Shown here in pieces: positions 1 through 11,971 of a stretch of 64,000 nucleotides of DNA. Under the pieces are notes generated by a model. It saw only the letters and a list, made by a program, of their open reading frames with translations, was not told the DNA's origin and did no database searches. The position numbers and the translations under genes are program-made. The stretch is from Microcyclospora pomicola (lineage: Eukaryota; Ascomycota; Dothideomycetes; Capnodiales): contig NHNY01000017.1 of NCBI GenBank assembly GCA_002786065.1, positions 186,001 through 250,000 of the forward strand, read 5' to 3'. How positions within the stretch are numbered: the stretch's first letter is position 1; each line of letters opens with the position of its first letter.

Positions 1-253
1 TACAGCCGGTAGTGACGGCACTTTCCACTTCTGGGACAAGGATGCGAAACACAGGCTGAAGGGATATCCAGAGGTCGGCGGTACTATCAGCGCAACCGCT
101 TTCAACATGAATGGCAACATCTTTGCCTACGCTGTGAGCTACGATTGGACCAAAGGGTACCAGTTCAACACCCCGCAGTATCCCAACAAAATCATGCTAC
201 ACCCTGTTGTCGGCGACGAATGCAAACCACGACCAAAGCCGAACAAGCGATAG
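1..253 (+). CDS. RAE1: mRNA export WD40 protein RAE1/GLE2, 3' end only
   Basis: The reading frame starting at base 2 encodes the last ~83 residues of a WD40 protein and stops at 251-253 (tag). The final blade is visible as AGSDGTFHFWDKDAKHRLKG, followed by the near-invariant Rae1/Gle2 tail AYAVSYDWTKGYQ and a basic, Pro/Lys-rich end. In the family, Rae1/Gle2 binds the nuclear pore through Nup98-type GLEBS motifs and acts in poly(A) RNA export; that is family knowledge. The 5' part lies outside the window. Bases 1-5 (tacag) could be the end of an intron, so the exact first coding base is uncertain. Confidence 0.85.
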   Translation, partial: TAGSDGTFHFWDKDAKHRLKGYPEVGGTISATAFNMNGNIFAYAVSYDWTKGYQFNTPQYPNKIMLHPVVGDECKPRPKPNKR

Positions 254-1268
254 TGGAGAGGCAAGAGGAGAAATGTCGGCATAGGCATTATGAAGGAATG
301 CGCAGCAGCACACAAGGCATATACCGTTTATAGCGAGGCGTTTGGTGGGTTTGAAAAGAAGAAGACATGTCATAGCCTACGGAGTAGACATGGTATCAAG
401 CTGTCTGATGCAGCCTTGCTTAGCGTGCAGGTAATCCAGTCTTGAATCGGCTCTACTACCAGAATTCGAGTACACATCTCCTGGCTAAGGAGCTTCAATG
501 TCGAGACTCAGTGCAGCACTACAGACATAGCCACCGAAGCAATACTGTCGTCAAATGGAGTTCGATTGCTGTCGCCTGGTGGTGAGTATCTGATGTATAC
601 AAGAGCTTGATTAGGGTTGAAACACTGCCCCCAAGCCACCCCAGTACCTGCATGAACGAATGAGCTACTTGTGCAGATAACAGAGCTTGAGACAAGCCAC
701 GCATTGGCTGTTCAATCGACGTCAGGGGTCAATTCAAGTCAGTGTTTGCAAGATCCCCATAATTATGCTCGAGTGCTCAAGCTTAGAATTCATAGACCCA
801 ACCCCTACCCCTCACACCACAGCCCTTGCTCCCCGAACGTGAGTTTGATCTGCTCACTTCGACAAATTGGGGTACCTTTGCGCCATGACCCAACATCACA
901 TAGCCACAGTAGGTAGATTAGTACAGCATCAAGCTTATTTACCGACAACCTAATCTCTCCAGACCCATCATGCGGGTATTGCTTTCATGTTCCAGATGCG
1001 AGGGTTCACCGCCGCCGCGTGATCCCAACTGCATTAGGAAAACGTAGTGGGAGATTCGCAGTGGACTGCGGACGAACAACCACACACGCCTCCAAGGCAG
1101 CGATATTCTTGAAACCCACACGCTTGCAAGGTCCTCGGCATCGTGATGGGTGTAAAGGTCGCTTGATGTGCTCTTTTATCATGTCCTGAACGATACCTAT
1201 CATTAGGCGATTGTGCTTCCAAAGCTTCCACTCACGTATTACACAAGATTTTCGAAAACAAGCTCACG
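254..1268. other. intergenic, RAE1 3' side to IML2 5' side
   Basis: About 1 kb between a gene end and the next start on the same strand. Only short open frames without coding character are present. It should hold the RAE1 terminator and the IML2-like promoter; no specific motif was recognised. Confidence 0.6.
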
Positions 1269-3516
1269 ATGAATCGATTCAAGGGACTGTTTGGTGGCAA
1301 GGGGCCGACGACGCCAATAGCCACGCCCATGGACGAACCGCATGCCAGTATGACACTCCACCCTCCTGGAGATGCAGGAGACTGTGTAGGCTGACGGGTG
1401 ACAGTGGCGAATGCAATGGCATCAGCTATGCTGGCCATGAACGATGGTATGAAGACACCAATGTTTTAAGTTCTCTATGAGTATCAATACTGATTATACC
1501 ACAGAGGTCGAACAGGCAGAACTTGAGCTCAGCGAGAAGGCGACCCCGTTCCACAAGGTAAACTGCGTTCGCCAACGCATCACTACGAGGGTCTGACCGT
1601 ATCTTCATTTCTAGCTGGGTCGTGGTGCAGCTTTGTTCTTGCGAGCAGGTCTCGGATTCGAAAAGGATATCATGGAGCAAGCTACCCGACGACTGGCTGA
1701 GTCCGAACAATCTGCAACAGAGTATCTGAAAATGGCCAAGCAAAACCCGGCAAGTGTGCATCAAAGCACGATTTATCCGCCTGGCTCAGAATTCGCCCTG
1801 TGTCAGGCGGAAAGCCAGCTCATGTTTGCGGTCGTAGCGGTCCTCAACCAGAACTTGACCGAGAGTCTGAAGGGCTTGTACAAGATCCGGAAGGCATTCT
1901 TCACCTTGACCGAGATTCACAAGGCCGAGGAGGAGTATTTGAAGAATCGCCAGAGGAGCGGTAGCATCAGCTCTGGCACGTCAGACGCAAGGACGACCAC
2001 CTCCCGTGCTGACGTCGCGCCATCGAATGGAGTGCCAACGCCTCGTGCACAGCCTGCATCATTGCATGCCAATGATGATGATGATGATGACTTCGTCGAT
2101 GCCGATGAGACGAAAGCTGCGCCCATTGAACTGGACTTCACTCCTATCAGTGCCACTGACGAACCTCTCGATTTCCGCACGATCACGTCCGACCCGATCG
2201 ACCTGTACATTCATTCTGGAACATCGATGGCCTTCGGTCTGATTCAGCTAATTTTGTGTACGTCCGTTCTCATCTGTCTCGTCACTGCGAACAGTGTTGC
2301 TGATTCATTTCTAGCTATGATCCCGTCCGCATTTGCAAGGATTCTAGCTGTCTTCTCTTTCCGCGGAGACCGCGATGCTGCACTGAAGATGCTTTGGTCG
2401 GCGACGCGGTTCACGAATGATATCAATGGAGCCATCGCTGGACTGACAGTGTTGACGTTGAACAGTGCAATTGTAGCAGGCTGCGATATCCTGCCAGCGG
2501 AGCCGGTAGCTGATCGAAACCGAAAGAACCTAATTCGGGAGCTACGGAAATTGTACCCCAAGAGCAAATTGTGGCTCCTCGAAGAGGCACGGTCACTGAC
2601 GTTCGAGCGGAAGCTCGAAACCGCTGTCCAGCTTCAGACCAGCGAAGGCGAATCGCCCCTAAAGCAACTCGAGGCATTCCGCGTGTTCGAGCTAAGTGTG
2701 AACTACATGCTCTTGCAGCGGTACGAAGAATCCGCAACGTCCTTCCTCAAGTGCATCGACCTCAACAACTGGAGTCATGCCTCTTACTACTACCACGCGG
2801 GAACGAATTACGTAGAGCTCTACCGAATCGCCAAGGCTACAAACCCAGCACAAGCAGAGGCCTACGCCGAGAAAGCCGATAGATGCCTGCACCAAGCGCT
2901 GAACAACGCGGGCAAGACCAAGATCATGGGCCAAAGGATGCCCTTCGACAACTTCATCGTCCGCAAGGTGGCCAAATGGCAGATCCGCGCGCGCAACTTC
3001 AACTGCTCCTTCGTCGACGCCATCGGCGTCAGCCCGCTGGCCGAGATGATCTACTTCTGGAACGGCTTCAAGCGCCTGACGCCCGAGCTGCTGCTCTCCG
3101 CGCTCTCGCGCCTGGCGTGGTCCGAAGACCCCGCCGCGAACCCGCACTTCGGCGAGGAGCCCGTCGATGAGCTGGCCCTGCTCGCCGTGCTGAAGGGCAC
3201 CATCTACCGCTTCCAGGGCGACACCGCGCAGGCCAAGGACGTGCTGCGCAACCAGGTGCTGGAGTACAACCCGAACCAGCTGAAGCAGTGCTCGCAGCCC
3301 GACACGTGGCCGTTGCCCGTGGCGCACTACGAGCTGGCCGTGTGCTACTGGGAGGAAGCCGGCCGGGAGCACGGCGATCGGGATATGCTGAAGCAGTGCG
3401 ATGACGAACTGATGAAGGTGCTGAAATGGGGCTCGTTCGATCTGGACGCCGGGGTGGAGCTGAAGGTTACATTGGCTCGGGAGCTGTTGGTCAAGATTGG
3501 CGTGGCGAAAGCTTGA
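1269..3516 (+). CDS. IML2: IML2/TTC39-like TPR protein
   Basis: Five exons: 1269-1347, 1405-1446, 1505-1557, 1615-2257 and 2315-3516, giving 672 residues. All introns are 57-58 bp GT-AG. The last is a multiple of three and hides inside an open frame (donor gtacgt, acceptor ttctag); removing it restores the family sequence LYIHSGTSMAFGLIQLILSM. Family landmarks are LGRGAALFLRAGLGFE, IYPPGSEFALCQAESQLM, SFRGDRDAALKMLWSA and a helical TPR-like C-terminal half. Yeast Iml2 acts in clearing protein inclusion bodies linked to lipid droplets; human TTC39 proteins are related. An Asp-rich run encoded by GAT repeats near 2070-2090 sits in a disordered linker. The start at 1269 gives MNRFKGLFGG and needs the first three introns to join smoothly. 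It is convergent with the next gene. Confidence 0.88.
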
Positions 3517-3860
3517 TGAGAATTGCTTATGCTGCATGAGTGCGGGCGGAATTCGTATAACGCTGGCTCTAAAAACTCTTGTCCAAGTGTTATATCTGAG
3601 CTGCTGCTTTGAAGTCGATGTACCTACCCGTTGGCTACAACGATACTCACGATAAATGCTCGAAAAGGTTGAAACTGGCATGATTCGGTACTTCATATAT
3701 TCATATATCCACCTTTGCTGATGGTGTGGTTATGGGTAGAACAATCACATAGATCTCACTCTTTTCCGTCCCCATCTTTACATACAAGCAAGTGAACGCC
3801 GTACCACCCATTTGAACTCCGAACCCCTTTCCTAGCAAGCTCATCTCCCCTCTCTCGTCT
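3517..3860. other. convergent 3' intergenic region
   Basis: 344 bp between two gene ends that face each other. It is AT-rich, with a TATATTCATATAT stretch near 3694-3706. It probably contains both polyadenylation regions; no gene seen. Confidence 0.6.
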
Positions 3861-6664
3861 TCATAGTCTCACACTCGCTCCAATCCCCCTGCCTCGGAAC
3901 CAGACCTCTTCTTCCCACTTGCCAATGCGCACGCCCACGTAGGCAAACGCGCCGAGCTTGAGCTTACCCCCTAATGCTCGCCGCACAGCTTCATAGCCAA
4001 CGCCACCGAGACTCCAGTCCACAGGAAGACGTGGGCTCGTGATGCCGTGGCCATGGCTGTCCACCGGTGGGACGGCGAACGGGGAGTTGTAGAAGATATG
4101 GCCGACCTCGTCGCCAAGATCAGAGGGGTCGCTGGGGTTGTGAGGCGGCTTGCTGGGTTTCTGTGATGCGAGGGTGGGTAGCCAGTCATCATCGTCGTCG
4201 TCGTCATCATCGTCAGGATCAGAGGGTGGCTCTGTATCCTCGCGGGGTGAGTATGCTGTGGCGTTGATACTCGTCACGAACAGGACTTCTCTCTTCAGTG
4301 GGCTAAAGAGCGTGAAGTCAGCAGTTGAGGAGAACAAGTGCATAGTAGCATCTTGGATGAAGTTCATCTTTTCGCCATGTCCGTTAGGATCATCACTGCC
4401 ACCTCCAGGACCCAGTCGAGGAGTGGGGATCTCGATGGAGAACTTCGATAGCGCTTTACCCAGATCTGGAAGGGCGGGGATACTGCTTGCATGAAGCTCC
4501 AGCGTGAGAGTGGTATTGTAGCCAGAGATGTATCGCGAGAGCATTTCCCGACCAGCAGCTTTTGCGGACTTTCCAGACAGACTCACGGGGTCGTACACAG
4601 CTTGCACCAGTATGTTTGTATTGTTCCCGGGCTTGATCAGCAAGTCTCTGGCCGTAGCGTGGGCGATCAGAGAACCATTGGACAAGATATGGAGGTCGAT
4701 GTAAGGGATGGTGGCGGCATGAGGGGTCGGATTCGTCATGTTTATCAGTGCCGACAAGCTGAGACTAGATGCACTGGTGGCTAGAATCTGCAGGTCGCTG
4801 ATGGACAGCCCGAACATGGAAGCGAATCCGCCATCATGGCCACTGGGTGGGGATCGTGATATGGCTATGTAGAAATGAGTCTTAGCACACTATGTACATT
4901 CGACGAAATAGGTATTCAGGGGTTTCGTACTGACGCTAATCCAATGCTCAATCACAAGGAGGACCTACGCTTTACGGGTACCAAGCCCTGTGCTGGGATC
5001 TGTCGAACCGCCAGCTCGCCTAGCGGAGTTTCCACTTGCACGTCGACGTTTGCCTTGATCTCCATCACTACTTCCTTCCCACCGAAGATGAGCTCCTGTA
5101 TAACATCTGTGAGCAAGTCGTCGTCCGTTATCCGGATCGGAGCCTCCTTGATTTTGGATTCCACCATCAGAAGAGGACCTTCGCCAGCGCTGGATGCGAC
5201 ACGGTGACTGGATGCGTCTTGCCACTTGCGGAGGTCTAGGTAGCCAAGCTTCTTCTTCTTGTAGAAAATATCGCCGTCGGCACGCACACGTGACACCGAG
5301 AGGTTGAAGTTCATCTCCTCTGGCAATGCAATCAAGGCGTGAACATTAGCGCTTATACGTGGGTTCGATGCAGGAGAATTCGGTTCAGCAAAAGGACTCG
5401 GCAAACTGAAGTGTGTGTCTTCCAGTGAGAAATTACGAATGAGATGGCCCATTGTTTTGCCAGGAAGTGGTACTGGGACTGTGATATCGGACATCAAATC
5501 CGCAATCCAGGAAGGTGTATCTTTGGATGGTGAGGCTGCCCCTTGCACGTGAACAGTATTCTCCTGGCCTGCCATATATCTTCCTAGGATGATATCCAGA
5601 GGCGATTCAGTGGAGTCAGGGCAATCTTGTGTCAATACTTCGGGAAGAGAGCGAACGAGGCCAGTTGCGTTGAACAGGACCTGCTTCTTCGGGTACACAT
5701 GGGTCACTTGTGTCTTTGCATCGGCGAGCTTGATATAGGGGTCGCCCTTGTGGCAGTTGTCGACCAGAATGTTGAAGCCGAGCGATGGAAGCTCGAAGTC
5801 AATGGGGTAGTCGTTGTCCACCAGGAGAGAGACATCGGCAGCCATGCCTGTCTTGCCGTCACGATCAAGCTCTCGGAAATTGAGCCGCTTGATCTCATAT
5901 GCGGGAATCGTGGGAATGTCTTTGTTTGCAAAGATCATCTCCTGTCTCACCAGCTGCTTGCCAAGACTGAAGATGCCAGACTTGACAGGAACTTCCGCCT
6001 TCCCCAGCACCCGAAGCTTGCCTAGTCGGCCCTCAATCCAGTCGTTGGCGATTCTCCTGATTCCTTTCACATCTCCAGGCTCCAGATCGCTCAAGAAATC
6101 GACATGCGTCTTGTGTCCATTCCTCAAGTCCACCTTGATTGAAGGAACCACTGCCGTTCCCAGCACGACATTACCATACTCTGGCAACGATACCTCCACC
6201 TCGCTCTCGCCACTCTCCGCCGAACGAGCTATCCATGTACAGAAGACTCCGATATCTCTTACAGACTTCTTCTGCACTTTTCGTGCATCCATCATGAAGT
6301 CGCCCTGGATCCGTGCTCGCACTCCCGTCGACGTGAATGAATCAATAGACAGGCTTGTAGGTTCGAACTGCACTGCCTGCTGCGCATACTGCTCCACCAC
6401 CGACGGCGCCACAAACGCGCAGACGATGATCACTACGACTACCACGCAGAGCATTATCAACGCCAGTAAGCTGGGCCATCGTCGCTTTCCGCGCTTGCCG
6501 CTCTGTATGGAGGAGAGTAGATCATGCGCCGAGGTTTCGCGATGAGGCTGGCTCTGGTCGATCGAGTCGCTCTCGTCTCGTGGTAGCAATGGGGAGTGTT
6601 CGGTTGCAATGTAGGACTCGCGTTCCCGTCCTCGGTCAGCGTCGGGCGCATCATCGTTGGCCAT
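3861..6664 (-). CDS. DUF3712-like single-pass membrane protein
   Basis: Two exons on the minus strand: 4969-6664 and 3861-4864. The intron is 4865-4968 (donor gtaggt, acceptor acatag), and the product is 899 residues. The N-terminal ~62 residues are polar with an acidic dileucine-like SPLLPRDE. They are followed by a hydrophobic segment at about 64-86 (LALIMLCVVVVVIIVCAF). The rest is a long outside domain of beta-rich, LEA/DUF3712-like repeats with several N-glycosylation sequons. This fits large fungal proteins often labelled 'pre-rRNA processing protein' in databases; I see nothing supporting that name, and the topology argues for a vacuolar or endomembrane type II protein. An Asp-rich run of about ten residues lies near residue 782. 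The start at 6664 is the first ATG of the frame. The function is unknown. Confidence 0.75.
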
Positions 6665-7418
6665 GCTGCTGAAGCGGGGAGGATTGGGGAAGTGCCAGGC
6701 GTCTTCTCGGTCGACAAAGCCTTGCGCCCTGCCGTTTCACCTTACGACACTTCCAGAATGGGATGGTTTGCTCGCAAGGGAATGATGGTGGTATGCAAGT
6801 GTCAGGTACGAGCAGTGGTGCCTGGCACATGCATCGTCAGCACCTCGTCGAGGCCATCGTCACCTGCCCGCCTCAGCCACACCACGTGCTGATGAGATTC
6901 GGCCTAAACTTCTTTGGACCGAGATCTCACTTTCGTTATCTTTGTGGCTTCATCTCGATATCGACCACAGTCTATCACAACCCTACTTCATCTTTCATGA
7001 TGAGCCAAATTACGAATCGAACCGCTGTGAATCCTGGGATGAGTGGTAAGATTGTGTTTATACTTATTGGTGAATTAACAGACTGCTTCATATTGCAAGC
7101 TTAACGCCATTACTTAAAACCCACCGGGCTGCTATGCTAAAACGCGTACAAGTAGGTAGGACATGTATACGAGCAATAATGGAGGCTCAAAGTTAAGCTT
7201 CATAGATGCTTGCATAGACAGTCAACATGTGTGAGGTGGTACCGAACATGACTTCCTTCCACCAACATAGTATGCCATCACTTTTGCATAATTACTGCAA
7301 GATATATTAGAGTAGCCTCACCAAGAATATGTCCTTTCCAGCATTCCAGTCGGTGGGCATCGGCTGAGCGAACGAGAAATACTATACATTCCAGCATCCG
7401 TCTTCAGTGTCCGCCAGA
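6665..7418. other. divergent intergenic region
   Basis: 754 bp between the 5' ends of the DUF3712-like gene and an unknown gene, so it should contain both promoters. Nothing specific was recognised. Confidence 0.55.
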
Positions 7419-8201
7419 ATGCCTCCAAGTCCTAGCACGCCTCCGGGTCCTAGCACTCCGCCGCGTCCGAGAACGCCTACCGGTTCTAGCATGCCTCCTA
7501 GTCCCAAGGTCCCGAGTCCGAGGCGTGAACTGGCTCGCCTAGCCATCGTCAAGGCAGGCTCCACGATCAAAGACCTTGCTACCAGAGCAATCGCCCCACC
7601 CATGGCGAAGTTCCTCAAACCACCCGCCGAAGACATCTCTTACACCCGAGTCATGTTCCTGGTCTATACTCCGACCGAGGCCAATGAGGTCCGTTCGAAA
7701 ACGGTGACCGCACTCAGAGACGATACAACGCGTCAAGAAGCCGCGCATGGTCTGGCAGTCGCCTATATTATGCTGTTTCGAAACGAGTACAAAGATATGG
7801 CCGGCGATATTGAAAAGTGGGTCGACATTTACATGCCTCTCGAAACCAAGCATGAATTCTTGGAGACCGCATCAAATCTGGATTTATGGCTATGGAAAGA
7901 GATTGTGTCGACGAGTCGACAAGTCACATTGACGCCCAAGGTGTACGAAGCGTTCCTGCCATTCTTCTCGACCGACCCTGTGTCGCGACGCATGAAATGT
8001 CGTCCGATTGCAAGGACAGTGCTAGATATCGCGGTGAAAGCGTTGAGTGGCGCAGGGCCAGGGTTAACTTTACTCGAGGCCGTCCGTGAGATTGTCTGGC
8101 CGCGCGGTGGTCTTTTCGAGTCGCCAGTTGATTTGGAAACGGAACCAAGTGAAGTTGCCCAAGCTATGGGCGGCATCGATATCAGGGTTAACAGCATGTG
8201 A
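7419..8201 (+). CDS. uncharacterised protein with Pro/Ser/Thr-rich N-terminus
   Basis: Single exon, 260 residues from the first ATG at 7419. The first ~30 residues are a low-complexity run of PPSPSTPPGPSTPP type, encoded by an imperfect 15-18 bp repeat. The remaining ~225 residues look like a folded, mostly helical domain (SYTRVMFLVYTPTEANEVR, then AHGLAVAYIMLFRNEYKDM). There is no signal peptide or membrane segment. I do not recognise the family. It lies tail-to-tail with MLH3, 182 bp away. It could be a lineage-restricted fungal gene. I favour a real gene because the frame stays open with ordinary codon use. Confidence 0.6.
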   Translation: MPPSPSTPPGPSTPPRPRTPTGSSMPPSPKVPSPRRELARLAIVKAGSTIKDLATRAIAPPMAKFLKPPAEDISYTRVMFLVYTPTEANEVRSKTVTALRDDTTRQEAAHGLAVAYIMLFRNEYKDMAGDIEKWVDIYMPLETKHEFLETASNLDLWLWKEIVSTSRQVTLTPKVYEAFLPFFSTDPVSRRMKCRPIARTVLDIAVKALSGAGPGLTLLEAVREIVWPRGGLFESPVDLETEPSEVAQAMGGIDIRVNSM

Positions 8202-8383
8202 GCGAAAGATATGTACCATCGTTGCGCTGGCGCATGAAAGCATGAAGTGGCGATCCACTGACGAAGTCTTATAACCCTTCACTTAAAAGGACGTTGGAAG
8301 CCGATGAATTCGACGCGGCCTTTGAGAAGAGTTTGATACGATCACAACGAAGGTGTGCATTGCTGCGACTTTCATCTTTCTGG

Positions 8384-11300
8384 TCATACACAGGCCTTGA
8401 ATGCTTGTGAAGAGGCGCCCACGCCTTCGTTCAGAAGCGTAAAATCGCCTATAAGGTTTGAATATTCTTCCTGGCCATGATCAAGCTGACCTAGGTCGAC
8501 CAATGGCACCATGCTGTTTCTCCCATGTGCGCACACGAATGGGAAGGCACATCCCTTCAGATCGTTTATAAGCTCTTCACACTCATGTAGATCAAGAACG
8601 TCATTGAACATGATCGCAGAACGGCAAGCGCGGGAGTTGAGCATATCAATAATGCCTCTTGGACATGTGCCTAGCAGCCTGGTCCATCGTAACGAACTCG
8701 TCTCGGATTCAAAATTGGTCTGTACCGCGGCTGGACGTGATTGAGGTGAGTCGGAGAGTCTCCACAGTTCAGTGCGGAGCACTTCTATGAGCAAGTTCGG
8801 CGCGAGCGTGCAGCGATTGCTGATACCAGGAGGAAGCGTTCGTACCACAATCCTGTAGTCGAAAGGTGTGGAGCAGACGGCATCAAACAATACACCCCAG
8901 CTTGCTAGAAGATCTGCATACCTCACAAATAATTCATATTCAACCTTTGAGACCTCATATCGGAGGTTGCTGTCGAGCACAATTGTGCCCACCAAAGACC
9001 GATGTCCAAGATTTGACACCAGGTGAGCGGCAGGTGTGGCAGGGTTGATTGGTGAACATAGTTCTGCGAGCAAAGTCTCCAGTATAACACGCTCAGACGC
9101 CGCGTGTTGATCCACCATGACAAGGCTTGATGTCATAGTAAGAGCACTCTTTTCGGTGATCTTGCACAATATGAACTTGCGGTCAACTTGTGAGATGACT
9201 TCCATGTTCTGGAGCGAGATCTTCGAGAGCTGCTTGGTCGTATTGGTATAGTCTGTCGCAAGATGTAGTCCACAGCCCAAGTGCCTGTGCCCCGTGTTGC
9301 TTGCATTTGCCCCGTCTACGCCCAGACCATGTACAGAAAGGATAGGGACTTTGTCTTCCAATCGATGCTGAAACACCGGATTATCCCAATCCTTGAGAAA
9401 TCCTGGCAACCAAGGCTTTCTGTGCTTATCTTTCATAGTGCCTGCGTACTGATGTACTGTGCGCGGCAGTCGTGCGGGGGTGATGGATGTGTCGATAGCT
9501 GCTGCATGCCTCGCCAAGTCACCGACACCTCGTTGCCTGTTCGGCAACACTATACCTGTCCGCAGGTTGATCGAGAGAACGTCTCCAGTCTGCGGGTTTA
9601 TCCAGTCGAGGCAGTCATCTTCATGGCTGCCGGAACTGTGTCCCGGACAACACTTGGCCATCTCTATCGCTTGCGTACTGGCAGCGTGTCTAGGATCAAG
9701 TTTGGCTGACTCGTCCATCGCACACATGACCATCTCGTCTATACTACCGTAGTCGTCACTTGATAGCTTGTCTAGGTTCTGTCCAGCAATCTCTAGCGGC
9801 TCCTTGGTCAGGGGCGTATTACTACTGACACGATATCCACTTTCCTCAGAACTATATTGCCCAGCTTCCACGGTGGGCACAGTGAATGAGAAGTCTTGCT
9901 TTGAGTGACCAAATGTGGTGGTCAATCCTGGCATGGTCGAAGGTCTTGCGGGCTCGTGAGGCTCGCTGCGAATTGTGTTCTTGCCACTTTTGATGCGACT
10001 CCATGCGCTGAAAGGCCTGACTAAGTCCTTTCCAATCAAATTGTTAACGGCTTTGGGGACATCAAGTGCACGCAGAAAGCTAGGTCTGCCGACTGGCAAA
10101 GTATGGCGAGAGGGTTGTGGTCGTAGCACTTCTGATCCGCCATTCTCGCCTGTGGCATGTCGACGTGCTGGAACTGGCGTAATACTTCTGGGGATATGCG
10201 CTTCTAATCCTGCTACAGGGACATCTTCTCGCCTCCGTCGCTTTCGCCGGACAGGCTGGAATTGGTTCGCAACGAGCCATTGGTTGGCAGCAGCATCAAG
10301 AAGATCCATGATAGCACCCGTATCGGTTTCGGGACTTGCCCCAGCAAGGCGTTTGTGTGTCTCGGGGTCGCTGAGCTTGATCTGTATCACGAACATGGGC
10401 CATCTGTCAAGAACTCTCTTTTGGGTGAAGTGTTTCCCGGCAGGCAGTCTTTGATGTCGAGTGTGATACTGATGACGCTCCTTCTGCTTGGACTCTAGTT
10501 TACCTTCGGTCTCTTCAGCTACAGCGAAATCGCTGTTAACGAAGGCTCTATTTATTGCGTCGTAGAGTTCGCTATGCACATCTGAATTCCGACAAGGATG
10601 AATCCCGATGCTCAAGAACTGGCACTGCCTTGTGGGTGCTGGTTGCTTACATATTGCTCCACTCACACAAAGATCACCAGCTGTCGCTAAAAGAGGGACC
10701 CAATCTGACCTGGTGTTGCCTATCGCCAGTCCTGCCTCGTATAAGATCAGGATCCCGTCTCGGGGATCTACCCGAGAGACCTTGTTCTCGAAATGATTCA
10801 GATTTTGCTGAGTAAGTGCGCCAGACGACTTTGAGTGATAGCTGACTGCATGCAGGCCGCTATTGGTAACGCCGGACACAGATAACTTCACCGTACACGG
10901 TCTTGGCCACGCAAGCAGTAAAGCAGCTATAGCACGCTTCATTTCGGCCCAGAGTCTCTCAATCTGGTGACATTCAACAGTCTCAACGGCTCGTTGCTTC
11001 ACCCTCACGGGCATGTTCCCGAACAAATCGCGCATCTCGACTTGTGTCCCTTGCAACTGGGTTCCAGGAAGCCCGAATGCATCATATGCTTGTGAGTGTC
11101 GAGTGATCACTTTGCCATGATGTAATAAGAGGGTACTGGATGTCTCAGGTCTGCGGCAATGCGACACGATTTTCAACAGGGACAATGTAGCTAACGAGGC
11201 CAGGAAAGTGCCTGTACCGCCGTAACACTCTCGTTCGTGTATGACATTGGCTTTCGACGTATGATGAGGTTTCCCCAGGCCGCCGGCCTCTAAGAATTCC

Positions 11301-11506
11301 GCAGGCACGATTCCATCGCCATTGTCATCGACTGTGCAAGACGCACGAGTGAAATTGACGACGATATCTATGCTGGTCGCCGAAGCATCGAGACTGTTCT
11401 CAACGAGGCCAACTACGACATCAACCAGGCTGGTGATTTCTTTTGTGGACCGGATATGAGAAATAGTTCCTGGCGAGAGCGGCAATATATGATTCATGAT
11501 TCGCAT
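8384..11506 (-). CDS. MLH3: DNA mismatch-repair / meiotic endonuclease subunit MLH3
   Basis: Uninterrupted frame of 1040 residues. The N-terminal GHKL ATPase carries GLVENSLDASA (catalytic Glu and Asn) and DDNGDGI (ATP-binding Asp/Gly). The third motif appears in a fungal Mlh3 form, GGTGTFLASL, instead of GFRGEAL. The middle is a poorly conserved linker. The C-terminal endonuclease domain carries the metal-binding DQHAASERVILE near residue 799, then SRACRSAIMFND and FVCAHGRNSMVPL. In the family, Mlh3 pairs with Mlh1 to nick DNA and resolve meiotic crossover intermediates and has a minor mismatch-repair role. The start is at 11506 or 11497, where two ATGs are close together; the upstream in-frame codon is GTG. 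It shares a 465-bp divergent promoter region with the gene at 11972. Confidence 0.93.
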   Translation of the reverse strand: MRIMNHILPLSPGTISHIRSTKEITSLVDVVVGLVENSLDASATSIDIVVNFTRASCTVDDNGDGIVPAEFLEAGGLGKPHHTSKANVIHERECYGGTGTFLASLATLSLLKIVSHCRRPETSSTLLLHHGKVITRHSQAYDAFGLPGTQLQGTQVEMRDLFGNMPVRVKQRAVETVECHQIERLWAEMKRAIAALLLAWPRPCTVKLSVSGVTNSGLHAVSYHSKSSGALTQQNLNHFENKVSRVDPRDGILILYEAGLAIGNTRSDWVPLLATAGDLCVSGAICKQPAPTRQCQFLSIGIHPCRNSDVHSELYDAINRAFVNSDFAVAEETEGKLESKQKERHQYHTRHQRLPAGKHFTQKRVLDRWPMFVIQIKLSDPETHKRLAGASPETDTGAIMDLLDAAANQWLVANQFQPVRRKRRRREDVPVAGLEAHIPRSITPVPARRHATGENGGSEVLRPQPSRHTLPVGRPSFLRALDVPKAVNNLIGKDLVRPFSAWSRIKSGKNTIRSEPHEPARPSTMPGLTTTFGHSKQDFSFTVPTVEAGQYSSEESGYRVSSNTPLTKEPLEIAGQNLDKLSSDDYGSIDEMVMCAMDESAKLDPRHAASTQAIEMAKCCPGHSSGSHEDDCLDWINPQTGDVLSINLRTGIVLPNRQRGVGDLARHAAAIDTSITPARLPRTVHQYAGTMKDKHRKPWLPGFLKDWDNPVFQHRLEDKVPILSVHGLGVDGANASNTGHRHLGCGLHLATDYTNTTKQLSKISLQNMEVISQVDRKFILCKITEKSALTMTSSLVMVDQHAASERVILETLLAELCSPINPATPAAHLVSNLGHRSLVGTIVLDSNLRYEVSKVEYELFVRYADLLASWGVLFDAVCSTPFDYRIVVRTLPPGISNRCTLAPNLLIEVLRTELWRLSDSPQSRPAAVQTNFESETSSLRWTRLLGTCPRGIIDMLNSRACRSAIMFNDVLDLHECEELINDLKGCAFPFVCAHGRNSMVPLVDLGQLDHGQEEYSNLIGDFTLLNEGVGASSQAFKACV

Positions 11507-11971
11507 CACCAGACCTTTTGACCGATGACATAGAGGTCTGCCGGCTCATGGAGGTCTCCAGTTCAGAGGTGTCGAACTCTGCCTCTGCTGATATCTCATT
11601 TGCAAAGTCATCGAATCCGAGTGAGCATTCGTGATAAGTGGCATTCTAGCACGTCAAACAGAAGTGCCCATTGGGGTAAGTAGAAGTTACGCGACGGTCA
11701 GAAGCCGCGCCACGGTCCGGCCGCAATTAGTCCCAATCTGAAACCGTTCCAGGTTGGCTTATGTCACAGGTGGTGTACTACATCGGGCATAAGGTAACCA
11801 TCCATGTCGGGTCTTGGACTTCCAGATCTCAGCCTGAGACATACAAGCTTCCTACCTTCCTACATTTCTCTTCATCCGCGATCACATTGTCATCTGTCTA
11901 ACTATATCGTCCACTTTTCAATTAAAGACCCTCGAACGTTCACCAAAGAACCACTCTCACCAGTAGGAAAT
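11507..11971. promoter_or_regulatory. divergent promoter region, MLH3 and Ser/Thr-rich gene
   Basis: 465 bp between two start codons pointing away from each other. It must serve both genes; no specific factor site is claimed. Confidence 0.5.

Noticed and set aside
2692-3696. Minus-strand open frame of 334 codons opposite IML2
   Set aside because: It is the mirror of a GC-biased coding exon; the plus-strand protein is conserved and the minus product is low-complexity and family-less.
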